NCBI GenBank assembly: GCA_023412475.1
Contig: JAEYNR010000061.1
Span: 1-64,000, forward strand
From: Fibrobacterota bacterium
GTDB lineage: Bacteria > Fibrobacterota > Chitinivibrionia > Chitinivibrionales > Chitinispirillaceae
Direction: 5' to 3'
Length of the DNA stretch: 64,000 nucleotides
The first letter of the stretch is position 1. Each line of letters starts with the position of its first letter. Of the stretch, positions 25,444 to 33,909 are shown one piece after another. Under the pieces are notes generated by a model. It saw nothing but the letters and a program-made list of their open reading frames with translations. It ran no database searches and was not told the origin of the DNA. The translations under genes and the position numbers were made by a program.

Positions 25444-26451
25444 GTGAGAGTTGATACAGAGGAGATAGATGAATCTGGAGTGGAAAGAATTATTCCTGTT
25501 TGGACGGATCTTTGTAAGCGATGCAGCTTAACTACTCCGTTTCAGTTTCCACATTGGATTATGCCCTGGTGGAGAAATTTGGGTGGTGGAAGTTTAAAGG
25601 CGGTTATTTTTACTGATGGAGATTTGCTGGCAGGAATAGCCCTTTTTTTCATATTTGAAAATGAGAGTGGAAAAAAGAAACTTTATTTTGTTGGTACAGG
25701 GATAACCGATTATCTGGATATCATTGCATTACCTGGCTATGAAAAGGTAGTGTTTGATTCTTTAATGCAGTATCTAAATAACATCAGTTCACAATGGGAT
25801 GAATGTGATCTGCAGGATATTCCTGAAAGCAGTATTCTTAATCAATACACATATCCTGAACTGTTTGTAGTAGAAAAAAGTGACTATAATATCTGCTCGC
25901 ATCTTGAGTTGCCATCTACTCTGGACAGATTAAGAACAAGCTTACCTAAAAACCTAAGAAAAAATCTTTTACATGCAGCCAGGATGCTAAGCAGAAGTGG
26001 TGGATATCATCTGGAAGTTGCAGAGGAGAATAATGTTGAATCATTTCTCCAAAGATTGTTTAAATTGCACCAGGCCAGATGGTCGAGTAAAAAGCAGAAG
26101 GGAGTGCTTTACAGCAACACATTGAAGAAATTCCATATACAGGCAGCAATTGAGTTAATTAGAGATGGATTATTAAGAATATATGAAATGGAGTTCTGTC
26201 AAAAGCCGATTGCTACTTATTACACTCTTGCGCACAACAACAGGGTATATGCGTATCTGGGAGGATTTGACCCATCAATGGAGCAGTATAGTCCTGGTAC
26301 ATTATTGCTTTATCATATAGTTGAAGACTCTGTAAAAAAAAGGGTAGAGAGATTTGATTTTTTACGGGGAGATGAAGCATTCAAGAGTTACTGGAGACCT
26401 GTGTATTCAATTAATTATAGAATACAAATAAGAAAAAGGTATAGCAGATGA
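25444..26451 (+). CDS. GNAT-fold acyltransferase, CelD/BcsL type
   Basis: 335 residues starting from a GTG at 25444 with AAGGA 8 bases upstream. The layout, FQFPHWIMPWW near the N-terminus, SLPKNLRKNLLHAARMLS in the middle and a C-terminal FDFLRGDEAFKSYW, is that of the double-GNAT Acetyltransf_6 family. Members acylate polysaccharides, peptides or, in the FemABX relatives, use aminoacyl-tRNA. Probably decorates an amino group exposed by the deacetylase upstream (inference). Confidence 0.78.
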   Translation: MRVDTEEIDESGVERIIPVWTDLCKRCSLTTPFQFPHWIMPWWRNLGGGSLKAVIFTDGDLLAGIALFFIFENESGKKKLYFVGTGITDYLDIIALPGYEKVVFDSLMQYLNNISSQWDECDLQDIPESSILNQYTYPELFVVEKSDYNICSHLELPSTLDRLRTSLPKNLRKNLLHAARMLSRSGGYHLEVAEENNVESFLQRLFKLHQARWSSKKQKGVLYSNTLKKFHIQAAIELIRDGLLRIYEMEFCQKPIATYYTLAHNNRVYAYLGGFDPSMEQYSPGTLLLYHIVEDSVKKRVERFDFLRGDEAFKSYWRPVYSINYRIQIRKRYSR

Positions 26452-27035
26452 CCACATTTGTGCTAATTCGTCATGGACATTGCGATCCTGTCGGGAGGTT
26501 TATAGCAGGAAGAAAAGGCGGAATAAAGCTTAGTGAAATCGGAAACAAACAAGTAAAGCAAATTGTTAGCCGCTTAAAAGGAATTGAAGTTGAGGCAATC
26601 TTTTCTAGCCCTCTTGAGAGGGCCATAGAGACAGCTTTACCTTTGGCAGAACAGAAAAAGCTCAAGCTTAACGTTGCAGAGGAGCTTATCGAAGTCGACT
26701 ATGGAATGTGGACTGGCAAGTCATTTGAAGAACTTACGTTAGAGCCGTTGTGGTCGCTTTACAACACATTCAGAGGTAGAGTAAGGATTCCTGGTGGTGA
26801 AATGATACCTGAGGTGGTTTCGCGCATGAGTATTTTGATTGAGCGGTTAAGAAGAGCATATCATGGTACGGTAGTTTTGGTCAGTCATGGGGAACCAATT
26901 AAATCAGTCATTGCTCACTACGTCGGAATTCCTCTGGATTTTATTATACGTTTTGATGTTCAACCGGCATCTGTTTCAATGCTTGCTGTTGATGATTTTG
27001 GAGCGCGTTTGATGACATTTAACAATACTGTATGA
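26448..27035 (+). CDS. Histidine phosphatase (phosphoglycerate-mutase superfamily), copy 2
   Basis: 195 residues, similar throughout to the gene at 21088. His9 in LIRHGHCDP is the phospho-acceptor; SSPLERAIETALPLAE and the canonical VSHGEPIKSVIAHY complete the site. Both copies share the C-terminal GI(P/S)LDFxxRxD segment, so they likely act on related phosphates. Overlaps the acyltransferase gene by ATGA and is 17 bases before the phosphoribosyltransferase-like gene. Confidence 0.85.
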   Translation: MTTFVLIRHGHCDPVGRFIAGRKGGIKLSEIGNKQVKQIVSRLKGIEVEAIFSSPLERAIETALPLAEQKKLKLNVAEELIEVDYGMWTGKSFEELTLEPLWSLYNTFRGRVRIPGGEMIPEVVSRMSILIERLRRAYHGTVVLVSHGEPIKSVIAHYVGIPLDFIIRFDVQPASVSMLAVDDFGARLMTFNNTV

Positions 27036-27052
27036 GGGTAGGATTTTAATTC

Positions 27053-28786
27053 ATGGTCGTATATCGAAATTACAAACAAAAAAAATCAATATCTCAGCAG
27101 ATTGCCAGCATAGAAAAATTGGTAGATATGGCAATTCCAACCCAATCGGATTTTTATGATCTTGCAGTCAATCTACTTATTGAGTGTGGTGAATTGGAAA
27201 CTGGAATTACCGATTATTACTGCAATAAAAAGGATATCATAAATCGACAAATTGAAGTCTGTCGCAGTATTTCGATGGAAGCTGGTGCTGTTATTTTTTC
27301 GTTGTGGTCAGAAGGTATGTTTCTGATTGACCGTTGGTTAAATATCAAGAATAGTATATCGTTTTTAAAACAGATGCAGCTTCCTGAGCAAGTTACATTA
27401 AATGTTCCAGAAGGATTTGTTTTTTATGGATTGTATCCTGAGCTTTATCTTGAGGCTACTTCTAAGTTTATAAAAGAGATGAAGCCGGAAAAAACACTGG
27501 TGTTGGGACTGCGAAGTATTGGAACGGTTTTATCTGCTTTAATTGGGGCTCACTTGCAAAGTTACGGGTGTAAGGTAAAAACCTTAACAGTAAGGCCGAG
27601 GGGAGATCCATTTAATCGTTATCTGATACTGGATGAGAAGATCAAGAGCATAATTAAGCAAAGCACTGGTTATTATATACTTGTTGCAGATGAAGGGCCC
27701 GGACTTAGTGGATCTTCAATTGGAGGAACACTGAGTGCATTAAGGCATTTAAATATTCCCAGCAATCGAACTGTGATTTTTCCTAGTTGGTTGCCATCAG
27801 GGGAGAGATTCATATCAGAAAGTGCCAGAGAACTCTGGAATGATCATAAAAAGTTTACCGGCAGTTTTGAAAACCAATGGATTTTAAGTGGCAGATTGGA
27901 AAGAAATCTGCATAAGAGATTAGTTTACGAGTTGTCCGCTGGTATGTGGAGGTCAAGGTTTGTACCAAATGCTTCCGATTATCCACCCGTGCATCCGCAT
28001 CATGAAAGAAGAAAATATCTGTTATTTGACAGTTCAGAAGAGAGGAATAAATGTTGGATTGCTAAATTTGTTGGCTTAGGAAAATATGGTGCTATGAATG
28101 TCTCACGTGCCCGGAAGTTAGCTGAAACAGGGTTTACTCCTTTAATACATCAGTTGTCCAATGGGTTTGCAGTGATGAGTTTTATAGAGGGAAAAACATT
28201 AAAAGCATTAGATCTTGAAGAGTCATTGATAGATTTTGCAAAAAAATACCTGCTGTTTATACAAAAATCAATGAGTGCTTCTTTACAGGTCAGTTATGAT
28301 CAGATGCTTGAGATGGTTTATACCAATATTAAGGAAGGGTTGGGAGAGAAGTGGTGCGGGTGTCTGGAGAAACTTGCTCCACATACTTCTTCATTGTATG
28401 AGGAAGCTGCAGTGGCGATTGATGGACACATGATGCCTCATGATTTTTTGAAAACCGGTACTGGATTTGTAAAGGTAGATCATATAGAGCACCATTGCGA
28501 TCAGTTTTTTCATGGAGTTCAGAATATTTGCTGGGATATAGCGGGTTTTTGGGTGGAATTTGGATTGGATAAGAGAAAAAGAGACCATTTTCTGGAGAAT
28601 TTCACTTCCATAGATCCTTTTGTGTTTCAGAGACAGCCTTTTTTCAACGTAGCATATCTGGCGTTTCGTCTGGGATATGTTACCTTGGCTTCTGATTCAC
28701 TGAAGGGGGAGCCGGATGCTGAAAGGTTTGAAAAATTAAGAAAGCGATATTGCACGGTACTAAAAAATGAATTGTCAGAGCTTTGA
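27053..28786 (+). CDS. Phosphoribosyltransferase-like protein fused to a kinase-like C-terminal domain
   Basis: 577 residues, no signal peptide. Residues about 110-260 form a type I phosphoribosyltransferase-like domain with the PRPP loop VADEGPGLSGSS (211-222), preceded by KTLVLGLRSIGTVLSALIG and a basic RPRGDPFNR segment. From about 330 to 577 the protein resembles an aminoglycoside/choline-kinase fold: GFAVMSFIEGK (hinge-like), MMPHDF (about 460), KVDHIEHHCDQFF (about 475-487) and NICWDIAG, comparable to the catalytic and metal-binding motifs of that fold. Such a fusion could make a phosphoribosyl conjugate or release and phosphorylate a ribose intermediate. The kinase call is fold inference. 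AGGA precedes the ATG. Confidence 0.6.
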   Translation: MVVYRNYKQKKSISQQIASIEKLVDMAIPTQSDFYDLAVNLLIECGELETGITDYYCNKKDIINRQIEVCRSISMEAGAVIFSLWSEGMFLIDRWLNIKNSISFLKQMQLPEQVTLNVPEGFVFYGLYPELYLEATSKFIKEMKPEKTLVLGLRSIGTVLSALIGAHLQSYGCKVKTLTVRPRGDPFNRYLILDEKIKSIIKQSTGYYILVADEGPGLSGSSIGGTLSALRHLNIPSNRTVIFPSWLPSGERFISESARELWNDHKKFTGSFENQWILSGRLERNLHKRLVYELSAGMWRSRFVPNASDYPPVHPHHERRKYLLFDSSEERNKCWIAKFVGLGKYGAMNVSRARKLAETGFTPLIHQLSNGFAVMSFIEGKTLKALDLEESLIDFAKKYLLFIQKSMSASLQVSYDQMLEMVYTNIKEGLGEKWCGCLEKLAPHTSSLYEEAAVAIDGHMMPHDFLKTGTGFVKVDHIEHHCDQFFHGVQNICWDIAGFWVEFGLDKRKRDHFLENFTSIDPFVFQRQPFFNVAYLAFRLGYVTLASDSLKGEPDAERFEKLRKRYCTVLKNELSEL

Positions 28787-28811
28787 AATTGACAACGCGG
28801 GGTAGGTTCTA

Positions 28812-29579
28812 ATGAATAGTTTACAGAAAAAGATAGATTCTCTTGCTCCCTGGTTTCATAATCTTCATTTGCCTGATGGAACTCAGACTGCTCCAGGGCA
28901 TTCGCTGGGAGATTTCCCTGCTTTCAAATGGAACCAGATCTGTGGCTTTCTGCCCCGAAATCTGAAAGGGTGGCGTGTACTGGACATTGGATGCAATGCC
29001 GGGTTTTACTCTTTTGAACTGGCCAGAATGGGAGCTTTGGTTACAGGAATCGATATCGATAGCCAATATCTTAGGCAGGCGAAATGGGCTCAGGGCAGAT
29101 ATGGCCTAAACGTTGATTTTAAAAAAATGCAGGTTTATGAGTTGGCAAATAGTATTCAGAAATATGATCTGGTTTGGTTCATGGGGGTTTTCTATCATCT
29201 ACGTTATCCGTTTCTGGCATTAGATATTGTATCCAGGATAACTTCGAAATTGTTGGTTTTTCAGAGCATGACCTTGCGATCTCCGGAAAAGTTTAAAGGA
29301 AACCAGAACATTTCACTTTTTGATAGAGAAGAGATGAATCAGCGGGGATGGCCCAAAATGGCTTTTGTAGAACATTCACTGGAAAATGATCCTACAAATT
29401 GGTGGGTACCCAATCATAATGCGGTAATGGCCATGTTGCGCTCGACTGGTTTTGAGGTGATAGCGCGTCCTGGAGATGAGATTTATATTTGTAAAAAGAG
29501 AGAAGAAAAAGTGAATTCAAGGGATTTGCGGGAATTGGAATACAGGGCAGCTACAGGTAGGAGAAGGAGGGTTCAATGA
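28812..29579 (+). CDS. SAM-dependent methyltransferase
   Basis: 255 residues. SAM motif I is VLDIGCNAGFYSFEL (56-70), followed by GIDID and the post-motif LVWFMGVFYHLRYP, a layout shared with CmoB-like enzymes. I recall this as the uncharacterised 'Rta_06860' methyltransferase family, which occurs in gene clusters of this kind. Last gene of the operon; a decayed transposase begins about 25 bases after its stop. Likely O-methylates the product's sugar. Confidence 0.82.
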   Translation: MNSLQKKIDSLAPWFHNLHLPDGTQTAPGHSLGDFPAFKWNQICGFLPRNLKGWRVLDIGCNAGFYSFELARMGALVTGIDIDSQYLRQAKWAQGRYGLNVDFKKMQVYELANSIQKYDLVWFMGVFYHLRYPFLALDIVSRITSKLLVFQSMTLRSPEKFKGNQNISLFDREEMNQRGWPKMAFVEHSLENDPTNWWVPNHNAVMAMLRSTGFEVIARPGDEIYICKKREEKVNSRDLRELEYRAATGRRRRVQ

Positions 29580-29603
29580 AATCGGGGGGAAGTATGGCGT
29601 TAG

Positions 29604-30051
29604 TTAAGGGATAAGGAAACTGAAGTAATACGTGAGTTCCGGGAAACGTGCTGACATCTCTTTCCAGCTCAACAGTCGAGCCCACTGCGCCAGAAACACT
29701 TTGAAACAATTACACTGTGTGCTTTTGCCAGAACCCAGGGCATCTCTTCAAAGATAACTCCGCATGTGGCACACGACACGCGGCGGTGCCGGTATCTTAA
29801 AAAACTCAAATATTGCATAATAGAACAACCTTAAATACCCTTTTGGGTAATTGGTCGTACCACGGTGTGATTTTTTTCTGCACCAGGAGCAGCAGCTCGC
29901 AACTGTTGAGCGGCAGCATATCCACAAAGATCCTTCCTGTTACGGAAAAGTTGCCAAGAAAAATGTTGAGAGAGCAGTTTTTGGATGCTTTTATTAATTT
30001 ATTGAAAATAGATTTTTGGATAAGAGTGTTCAATATAGTACCAAAAAGCAA
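29604..30051 (-). pseudogene. Decayed N-terminal part of an ISL3-type transposase
   Basis: On the minus strand two frames together follow an ISL3 transposase N-terminus. The first (30051 to about 29806) has WYDQLPKRVFKVVLLCNI, equivalent to the family's YDRLP..FEFVPLWGI. After a stop and frame change come RYRHRRVSCATCGVIFEEMP (the zinc-ribbon second half) and then, in a third frame, FLAQWARLLSWKEMSARF, equivalent to W-A-x-x-L-S-W-K-E. The first CxxC pair and the whole catalytic domain are gone. A dead element lying between the glycan operon and the glycerate kinase gene. Confidence 0.6.
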
Positions 30052-30059
30052 GCATAAAA

Positions 30060-31412
30060 ATGAATAAAATTAAAGCTGAAAAGATCTTTCAAGCGGCTCT
30101 GAATGCAGTTAATCCTTATAATGCTGTTATCAATAATGTAAAAATTAAAGGATCAACTCTTGTTGTAGGGGATGCAAAATTCCCTTCAGCTTCATTTGAT
30201 CTGAGCTGTTTTAAACAGATTAACATAGTCGGTTGTGGTAAAGCGGTTTGGCCTATGAGCCTGGCGATTGAGAAAATTGCAGGTGAAAAAATTGACAGAG
30301 GTCTGGCAGTCACAAAGTATAACTATGTGTCTACTCCTTATCCGTCAGCAATTGAGATCCGTGAAGCCAGCCATCCATTTCCTGATCAGTCCGGTTATGA
30401 TGCTACAGCTCAGACTATAAAAATCCTGGAATCATCCGGAAAAGATGATCTTCTTATTGCTCTTATTTCGGGTGGCGGATCGAGTCTGTGGGCTTTGCCA
30501 GTTTTACCGGTAAGTCTGGAAGAGTTCAGGGAAACCACCCGTGAACTGATCGGATGTGGAGCGGAAATTAAAGAGATCAACTGTGTCAGAAAGCATCTTT
30601 CAGCAATATCCGGAGGATTTGCAGCAATTAAGGCACATCCTGCGAAGGTTATTGTATTGGTAATATCCGATGTAATTGGAGATCATCTTGACACGATCGG
30701 GTCTGGCCCTTTCTTTCCAGACGAAACAACCTTTGAAGATGCTTTAAGAGTTCTTAAAAAGTATGATTTATACGGTAAGATACCAGCGACTGTAAAAACG
30801 TACCTAGAACAGGGTTACCTGGGTTTACAGCCTGAAACTCCTAAAAGAGATTCGATTTATTTTAATAACATATTTCATAAGATAATTGCATCCAACAAGA
30901 GCGCTCTTGATGCTGCGAAAAGATGTGCAGAAGAGCTTGGATTTTTCACTGTGGTTATTGAAGAGCCTACCTGTGGAGAAGCAAGAGAAGCTGCCTGTAT
31001 TTTTTGTGATAAAGTAAAAGAGATAAGGCAAAGAGCAAATTTAGAAAAACTGTGTATTATTGCAGGAGGGGAAACGACTGTAACAATGGGAAGTGAATCT
31101 GGTGTGGGCGGAAGAAATCAGGAATTTGCCCTCGCAGCAGCACTGGAGATAGAGGGAATGGAGGAAATAACTATCCTTAGCTGCGGTACCGATGGTACTG
31201 ATGGACCAACCGATGCCAACGGTGCGATTGTGGATGGAAATACAGCGGAGTTATGTATGAAAGCGGGACTTTATTTAACTGAAGCTCTTAAAAAGCATGA
31301 CAGTTATACTCTGTTCAGCAATAGCGGAAATCTGGTAAAGACAGCACCCACCTATACCAATGTTATGGATTTGCAGATAGCCATTATTGAGAAACAGGGC
31401 TGTCCTGACTGA
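30060..31412 (+). CDS. Glycerate 2-kinase (GckA/TtuD, MOFRL family)
   Basis: 450 residues with the DUF4147 N-terminal domain (NIVGCGKAVWPMSLAIE, LIALISGGGSSLWALP, SGPFFPDETTF) and the C-terminal MOFRL domain (IIAGGETTVTMG, GGRNQEFALAAAL, GTDGTDGPTDANGAIVD). Phosphorylates glycerate at C2 with ATP, feeding the product to glycolysis. Length and motifs are complete. No related catabolic gene is adjacent, so its pathway here cannot be read. Confidence 0.92.
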   Translation: MNKIKAEKIFQAALNAVNPYNAVINNVKIKGSTLVVGDAKFPSASFDLSCFKQINIVGCGKAVWPMSLAIEKIAGEKIDRGLAVTKYNYVSTPYPSAIEIREASHPFPDQSGYDATAQTIKILESSGKDDLLIALISGGGSSLWALPVLPVSLEEFRETTRELIGCGAEIKEINCVRKHLSAISGGFAAIKAHPAKVIVLVISDVIGDHLDTIGSGPFFPDETTFEDALRVLKKYDLYGKIPATVKTYLEQGYLGLQPETPKRDSIYFNNIFHKIIASNKSALDAAKRCAEELGFFTVVIEEPTCGEAREAACIFCDKVKEIRQRANLEKLCIIAGGETTVTMGSESGVGGRNQEFALAAALEIEGMEEITILSCGTDGTDGPTDANGAIVDGNTAELCMKAGLYLTEALKKHDSYTLFSNSGNLVKTAPTYTNVMDLQIAIIEKQGCPD

Positions 31413-31496
31413 TCTTGTCCTGTGATAGCACATAAGATCTGGTATTTCAGCTTTAGCATATCTGAGAGTTTTTTTTGATATTGCCTATTCCGCGGA

Positions 31497-31533
31497 GAAC
31501 TCCAAAACAAGTCACCTAAGAGTTTTGGAGTTC
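31497..31533. promoter_or_regulatory. Perfect 12-base inverted repeat upstream of hsp20
   Basis: GAACTCCAAAAC (31497-31508) and GTTTTGGAGTTC (31522-31533) are exact reverse complements around a 13-base loop, ending 55 bases before the hsp20 ATG. It is not the CIRCE sequence, and no T tract follows it, which argues against a terminator of the preceding gene. An operator or a leader hairpin controlling the heat-shock gene fits best. Confidence 0.45.
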
Positions 31534-31587
31534 AGGAACAAATGTTGCAGCATAAAATGAACATGGAAAAAAAAAGAGGGGGATTCT

Positions 31588-32022
31588 ATGCATCTACCAA
31601 TTTCGTATCATCAACGAAATCGTAATAACGAGAAGACGTGGCTGCAGGCTTGGACGCGGGCTGTTGATTTAATGGAAAATCCATCCAGCCATAGTTCCTT
31701 ATTGAGTTTCTATCCACCTGTTATTGTAAATGAAAATGAAAAAGAAGTGCTGGTGATTGCAGAGATTCCGGGTATGTGCAGTAAGGATATAAATTTGAGT
31801 GTTCAAGATGGGGTTTTATCCATCTCTGGTGAAAAAAAAGAAGAAAGTATGGAGGGAGAGGTATATAAGGAGACAAATTATGGATATTTTTCCAGAGAAA
31901 TTCCGTTGGGAAAAAATTTAAAATGGGACCTGGCAAAAGCTCAATGTCAGAATGGCTTGTTAACAGTAAGAATTCCCAAAAAAGAGGGAAAAGTTTCCAA
32001 AGTAAGAATAAAGATTGAATAA
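31588..32022 (+). CDS. Small heat-shock protein, Hsp20/alpha-crystallin family
   Basis: 144 residues. The alpha-crystallin domain covers about 45-144 (PPVIVNENEKEVLVIAEIPG, DGVLSISGEKKEE, YGYFSREIPLG, NGLLTVRIPKKEG); the IxI-like C-terminal VRIKIE is short. ATP-independent holdase that binds unfolding proteins in the cytosol. A GAGGGGG ribosome site precedes the ATG. A perfect inverted repeat lies upstream and intron debris downstream. Confidence 0.93.
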   Translation: MHLPISYHQRNRNNEKTWLQAWTRAVDLMENPSSHSSLLSFYPPVIVNENEKEVLVIAEIPGMCSKDINLSVQDGVLSISGEKKEESMEGEVYKETNYGYFSREIPLGKNLKWDLAKAQCQNGLLTVRIPKKEGKVSKVRIKIE

Positions 32023-32039
32023 AAAAAAACAGATTCGGA

Positions 32040-32206
32040 TTTTGCTGAGGCACTGGGGGGCAGAGCCTGCAAGTTCGTTTAGCTTGTTCTCCGGTGGGAT
32101 CTAATAGCCGTTCTTCTGTATCCCTTGTGTATAAGCAGTGAAAGCTGCTTGTACGGTTCAGTGTGAGAGGGTTGGCAAGTAACGGCTCCAGTTCTACTCG
32201 ACAGCT
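32040..32206 (+). mobile_element. Degenerate 3' end of a group II intron (domains V-VI)
   Basis: AAGCAGT-GAAA-GCTGCTT (about 32134-32151) folds as the GAAA-capped distal helix of domain V and is followed by GTACGGTTCAGTGTGAGAGG, the usual end of domain V and linker. Further on comes CTACTCGAC, common at bacterial group II intron 3' ends. The 5' strand of the basal helix (expected GAGCCGTAT) reads CTTGTGTAT, losing the catalytic AGC triad. No reverse-transcriptase gene and no 5' part were found, so this is an inactive remnant just downstream of hsp20. Confidence 0.55.
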
Positions 32207-32264
32207 AAGGGCTGCAAAAATCATTTCATTTGCGTTGGCAGGACGAATTGAATATTTCTGCCTG

Positions 32265-33059
32265 TTACCCAGGCCTTTTATAATATTTCATGGCCTCTGG
32301 CAACAATTTCTTAATTTCCTCGATTCGGTTTTCCTCAGCGGGGTGGGTGCTAAGAAACTCCGGAGGTTGCTGCCCTTTTTGAATTTCCATCATCCTTTCA
32401 AGAAAACCGATAGCTTCTTCAGGATTATAACCCGCCATGGCCATAAAGATCAATCCTAGACGATCCGCTTCCTCCTCGTGGATTCTGCTGTATGGAAGAA
32501 GTATTCCTACCTGAGCACCTAAACCGTAAGCGGCAAGGGCAAGCTGACGGGTCTTCTGAGGTTGTTTTTGCAAAGCTTCCGACAGAATCATTCCACCCAG
32601 TTCTGCCAGTAATAGCTGACTCAATCTTTCGTTGGCATGATTGGCAACCGAATGCGCTGCTTCATGTCCAACAACAAACGCTAATCCTGCTGCATTGCTG
32701 GTTACCGGAAGTATAGGACTCATAATCGCCACCTTACCGCCAGGCATGGCAAATGCATTTATCGCCGTGTCTTTTATCAAATTGAATTCCCAACGGTATA
32801 GCTGAAGTTTTTCGGGATTATCCTTATAGTACTGCTCAACAGCGTTTTGAATATTACCACCAACACTCTCGACCAACTCCGCACCTTCGGTGCCGGTGAT
32901 TACTTCGTGTGAATTTAAATATTCCTGATATTGTTCGAAACTGAGTTTAAAAAGTTCCTCTTCGGAGACCAGATTCAGTTGTCTTCTGCCGGTTTCTGGT
33001 GTCGGTTGGCAAAGGGATAAAAGCAATATTAATGGAAAAAGAGCACTGTTTTTTTTCAT
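32265..33059 (-). CDS. M48-family zinc metalloprotease, periplasmic, probable lipoprotein
   Basis: 264 residues. The N-terminal signal ends LLLSLC, a weak lipobox. The active site is GHEAAH (HExxH) near residue 130, with the third ligand in the HEEEADRLG motif near 195; NAFAMPGGKVAI upstream is the family's conserved substrate-side strand. Similar to BepA/LoiP, which act in outer-membrane protein quality control. C-terminal TPR repeats of BepA are absent. Confidence 0.88.
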   Translation of the reverse strand: MKKNSALFPLILLLSLCQPTPETGRRQLNLVSEEELFKLSFEQYQEYLNSHEVITGTEGAELVESVGGNIQNAVEQYYKDNPEKLQLYRWEFNLIKDTAINAFAMPGGKVAIMSPILPVTSNAAGLAFVVGHEAAHSVANHANERLSQLLLAELGGMILSEALQKQPQKTRQLALAAYGLGAQVGILLPYSRIHEEEADRLGLIFMAMAGYNPEEAIGFLERMMEIQKGQQPPEFLSTHPAEENRIEEIKKLLPEAMKYYKRPG

Positions 33060-33143
33060 ATCCCCCTCTTTTCTTTTATTAAAAATAGGGAAAACAAAAT
33101 ATGTGCCAAGCGAAGATGTTTGTTTGCTTGTGGACTGGTATAT

Positions 33144-33812
33144 TTACTTTAGAAAATTACTTACTACATCAATTCTGCTGCAATAATCATAAACAGGGCA
33201 ACGATTGCAGAATGGGTTTTTTGGGCGGCATAAATTCTGACCAAATGAAACAAAGTATGAATTAAAGGTAGTCCAATACTTTACAGGCAGCCATTCCCTT
33301 AACTTCATCTCCGTTTCCAGTGGTGTCGAAGTCTTCAGATACCCCAGACGATTAAAAATTCTATGTACGTGAATATCCACGCACACTGCAGGCTTATTAA
33401 AAGCAACTGCAACCACTAGATTAGCAGTTTTTCTTCCCACTCCAGGTAATTGCACCAGCTCCTCGACACTGGAAGGAATCTGGCCTGCAAATAGCTCATT
33501 AAGAACCTGGGGTAGTTTTTTAAGGTTTTTCGCTTTCTCACGAAAAAATCCTACTGGAAAAATCAGTGATTCGATGTCTTTAATACTGAGAGAATCAAGG
33601 TCTGCTGGAGTTGATACTCTTTGAAACAGGCGTTTTGCAGCTAATGCGGTGGTTTCATCTTTGGTCCGTGCACTCATGATTGTAGTAAGAAGCACCTTAA
33701 ATGGATCTTTAGTCTGAGCTTCGATCAGATCCACAACCGGCATTCGATGCTTGTGAAATTCCTGCTTAAGAATCTCATAGACTTTTTCTATTTCACTGCT
33801 TTTTTGTATCAT
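33144..33812 (-). CDS. nth: Endonuclease III, base-excision DNA glycosylase/AP lyase
   Basis: 222 residues. The helix-hairpin-helix LPGVGRKTANLVV carries the catalytic Lys, VCVDIHVHRI the catalytic Asp, and the C-terminal CRPKNPFCNRCPVYDYC holds the four cysteines of the [4Fe-4S] cluster (C-x6-C-x2-C-x5-C). Removes oxidised pyrimidines. Small gap to the M48 gene on the same strand. Confidence 0.95.
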   Translation of the reverse strand: MIQKSSEIEKVYEILKQEFHKHRMPVVDLIEAQTKDPFKVLLTTIMSARTKDETTALAAKRLFQRVSTPADLDSLSIKDIESLIFPVGFFREKAKNLKKLPQVLNELFAGQIPSSVEELVQLPGVGRKTANLVVAVAFNKPAVCVDIHVHRIFNRLGYLKTSTPLETEMKLREWLPVKYWTTFNSYFVSFGQNLCRPKNPFCNRCPVYDYCSRIDVVSNFLK

Positions 33813-33909
33813 GGGTAAGTAAATGGATCCAGAAGAAATTAACGATGCATTTCAGTAGCATGAGTTCTTGGTTGTTAAAAATCACTTTCAAAGGGAAAAT
33901 GAAAAGCAA

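Noticed and set aside
29813..30067. Plus-strand ORF before the glycerate kinase gene
   Set aside because: Antisense to the ISL3 transposase remnant, which explains the sequence better.
31721..32224. 167-codon minus-strand ORF
   Set aside because: Antisense to hsp20 and the intron remnant; no recognisable domain.
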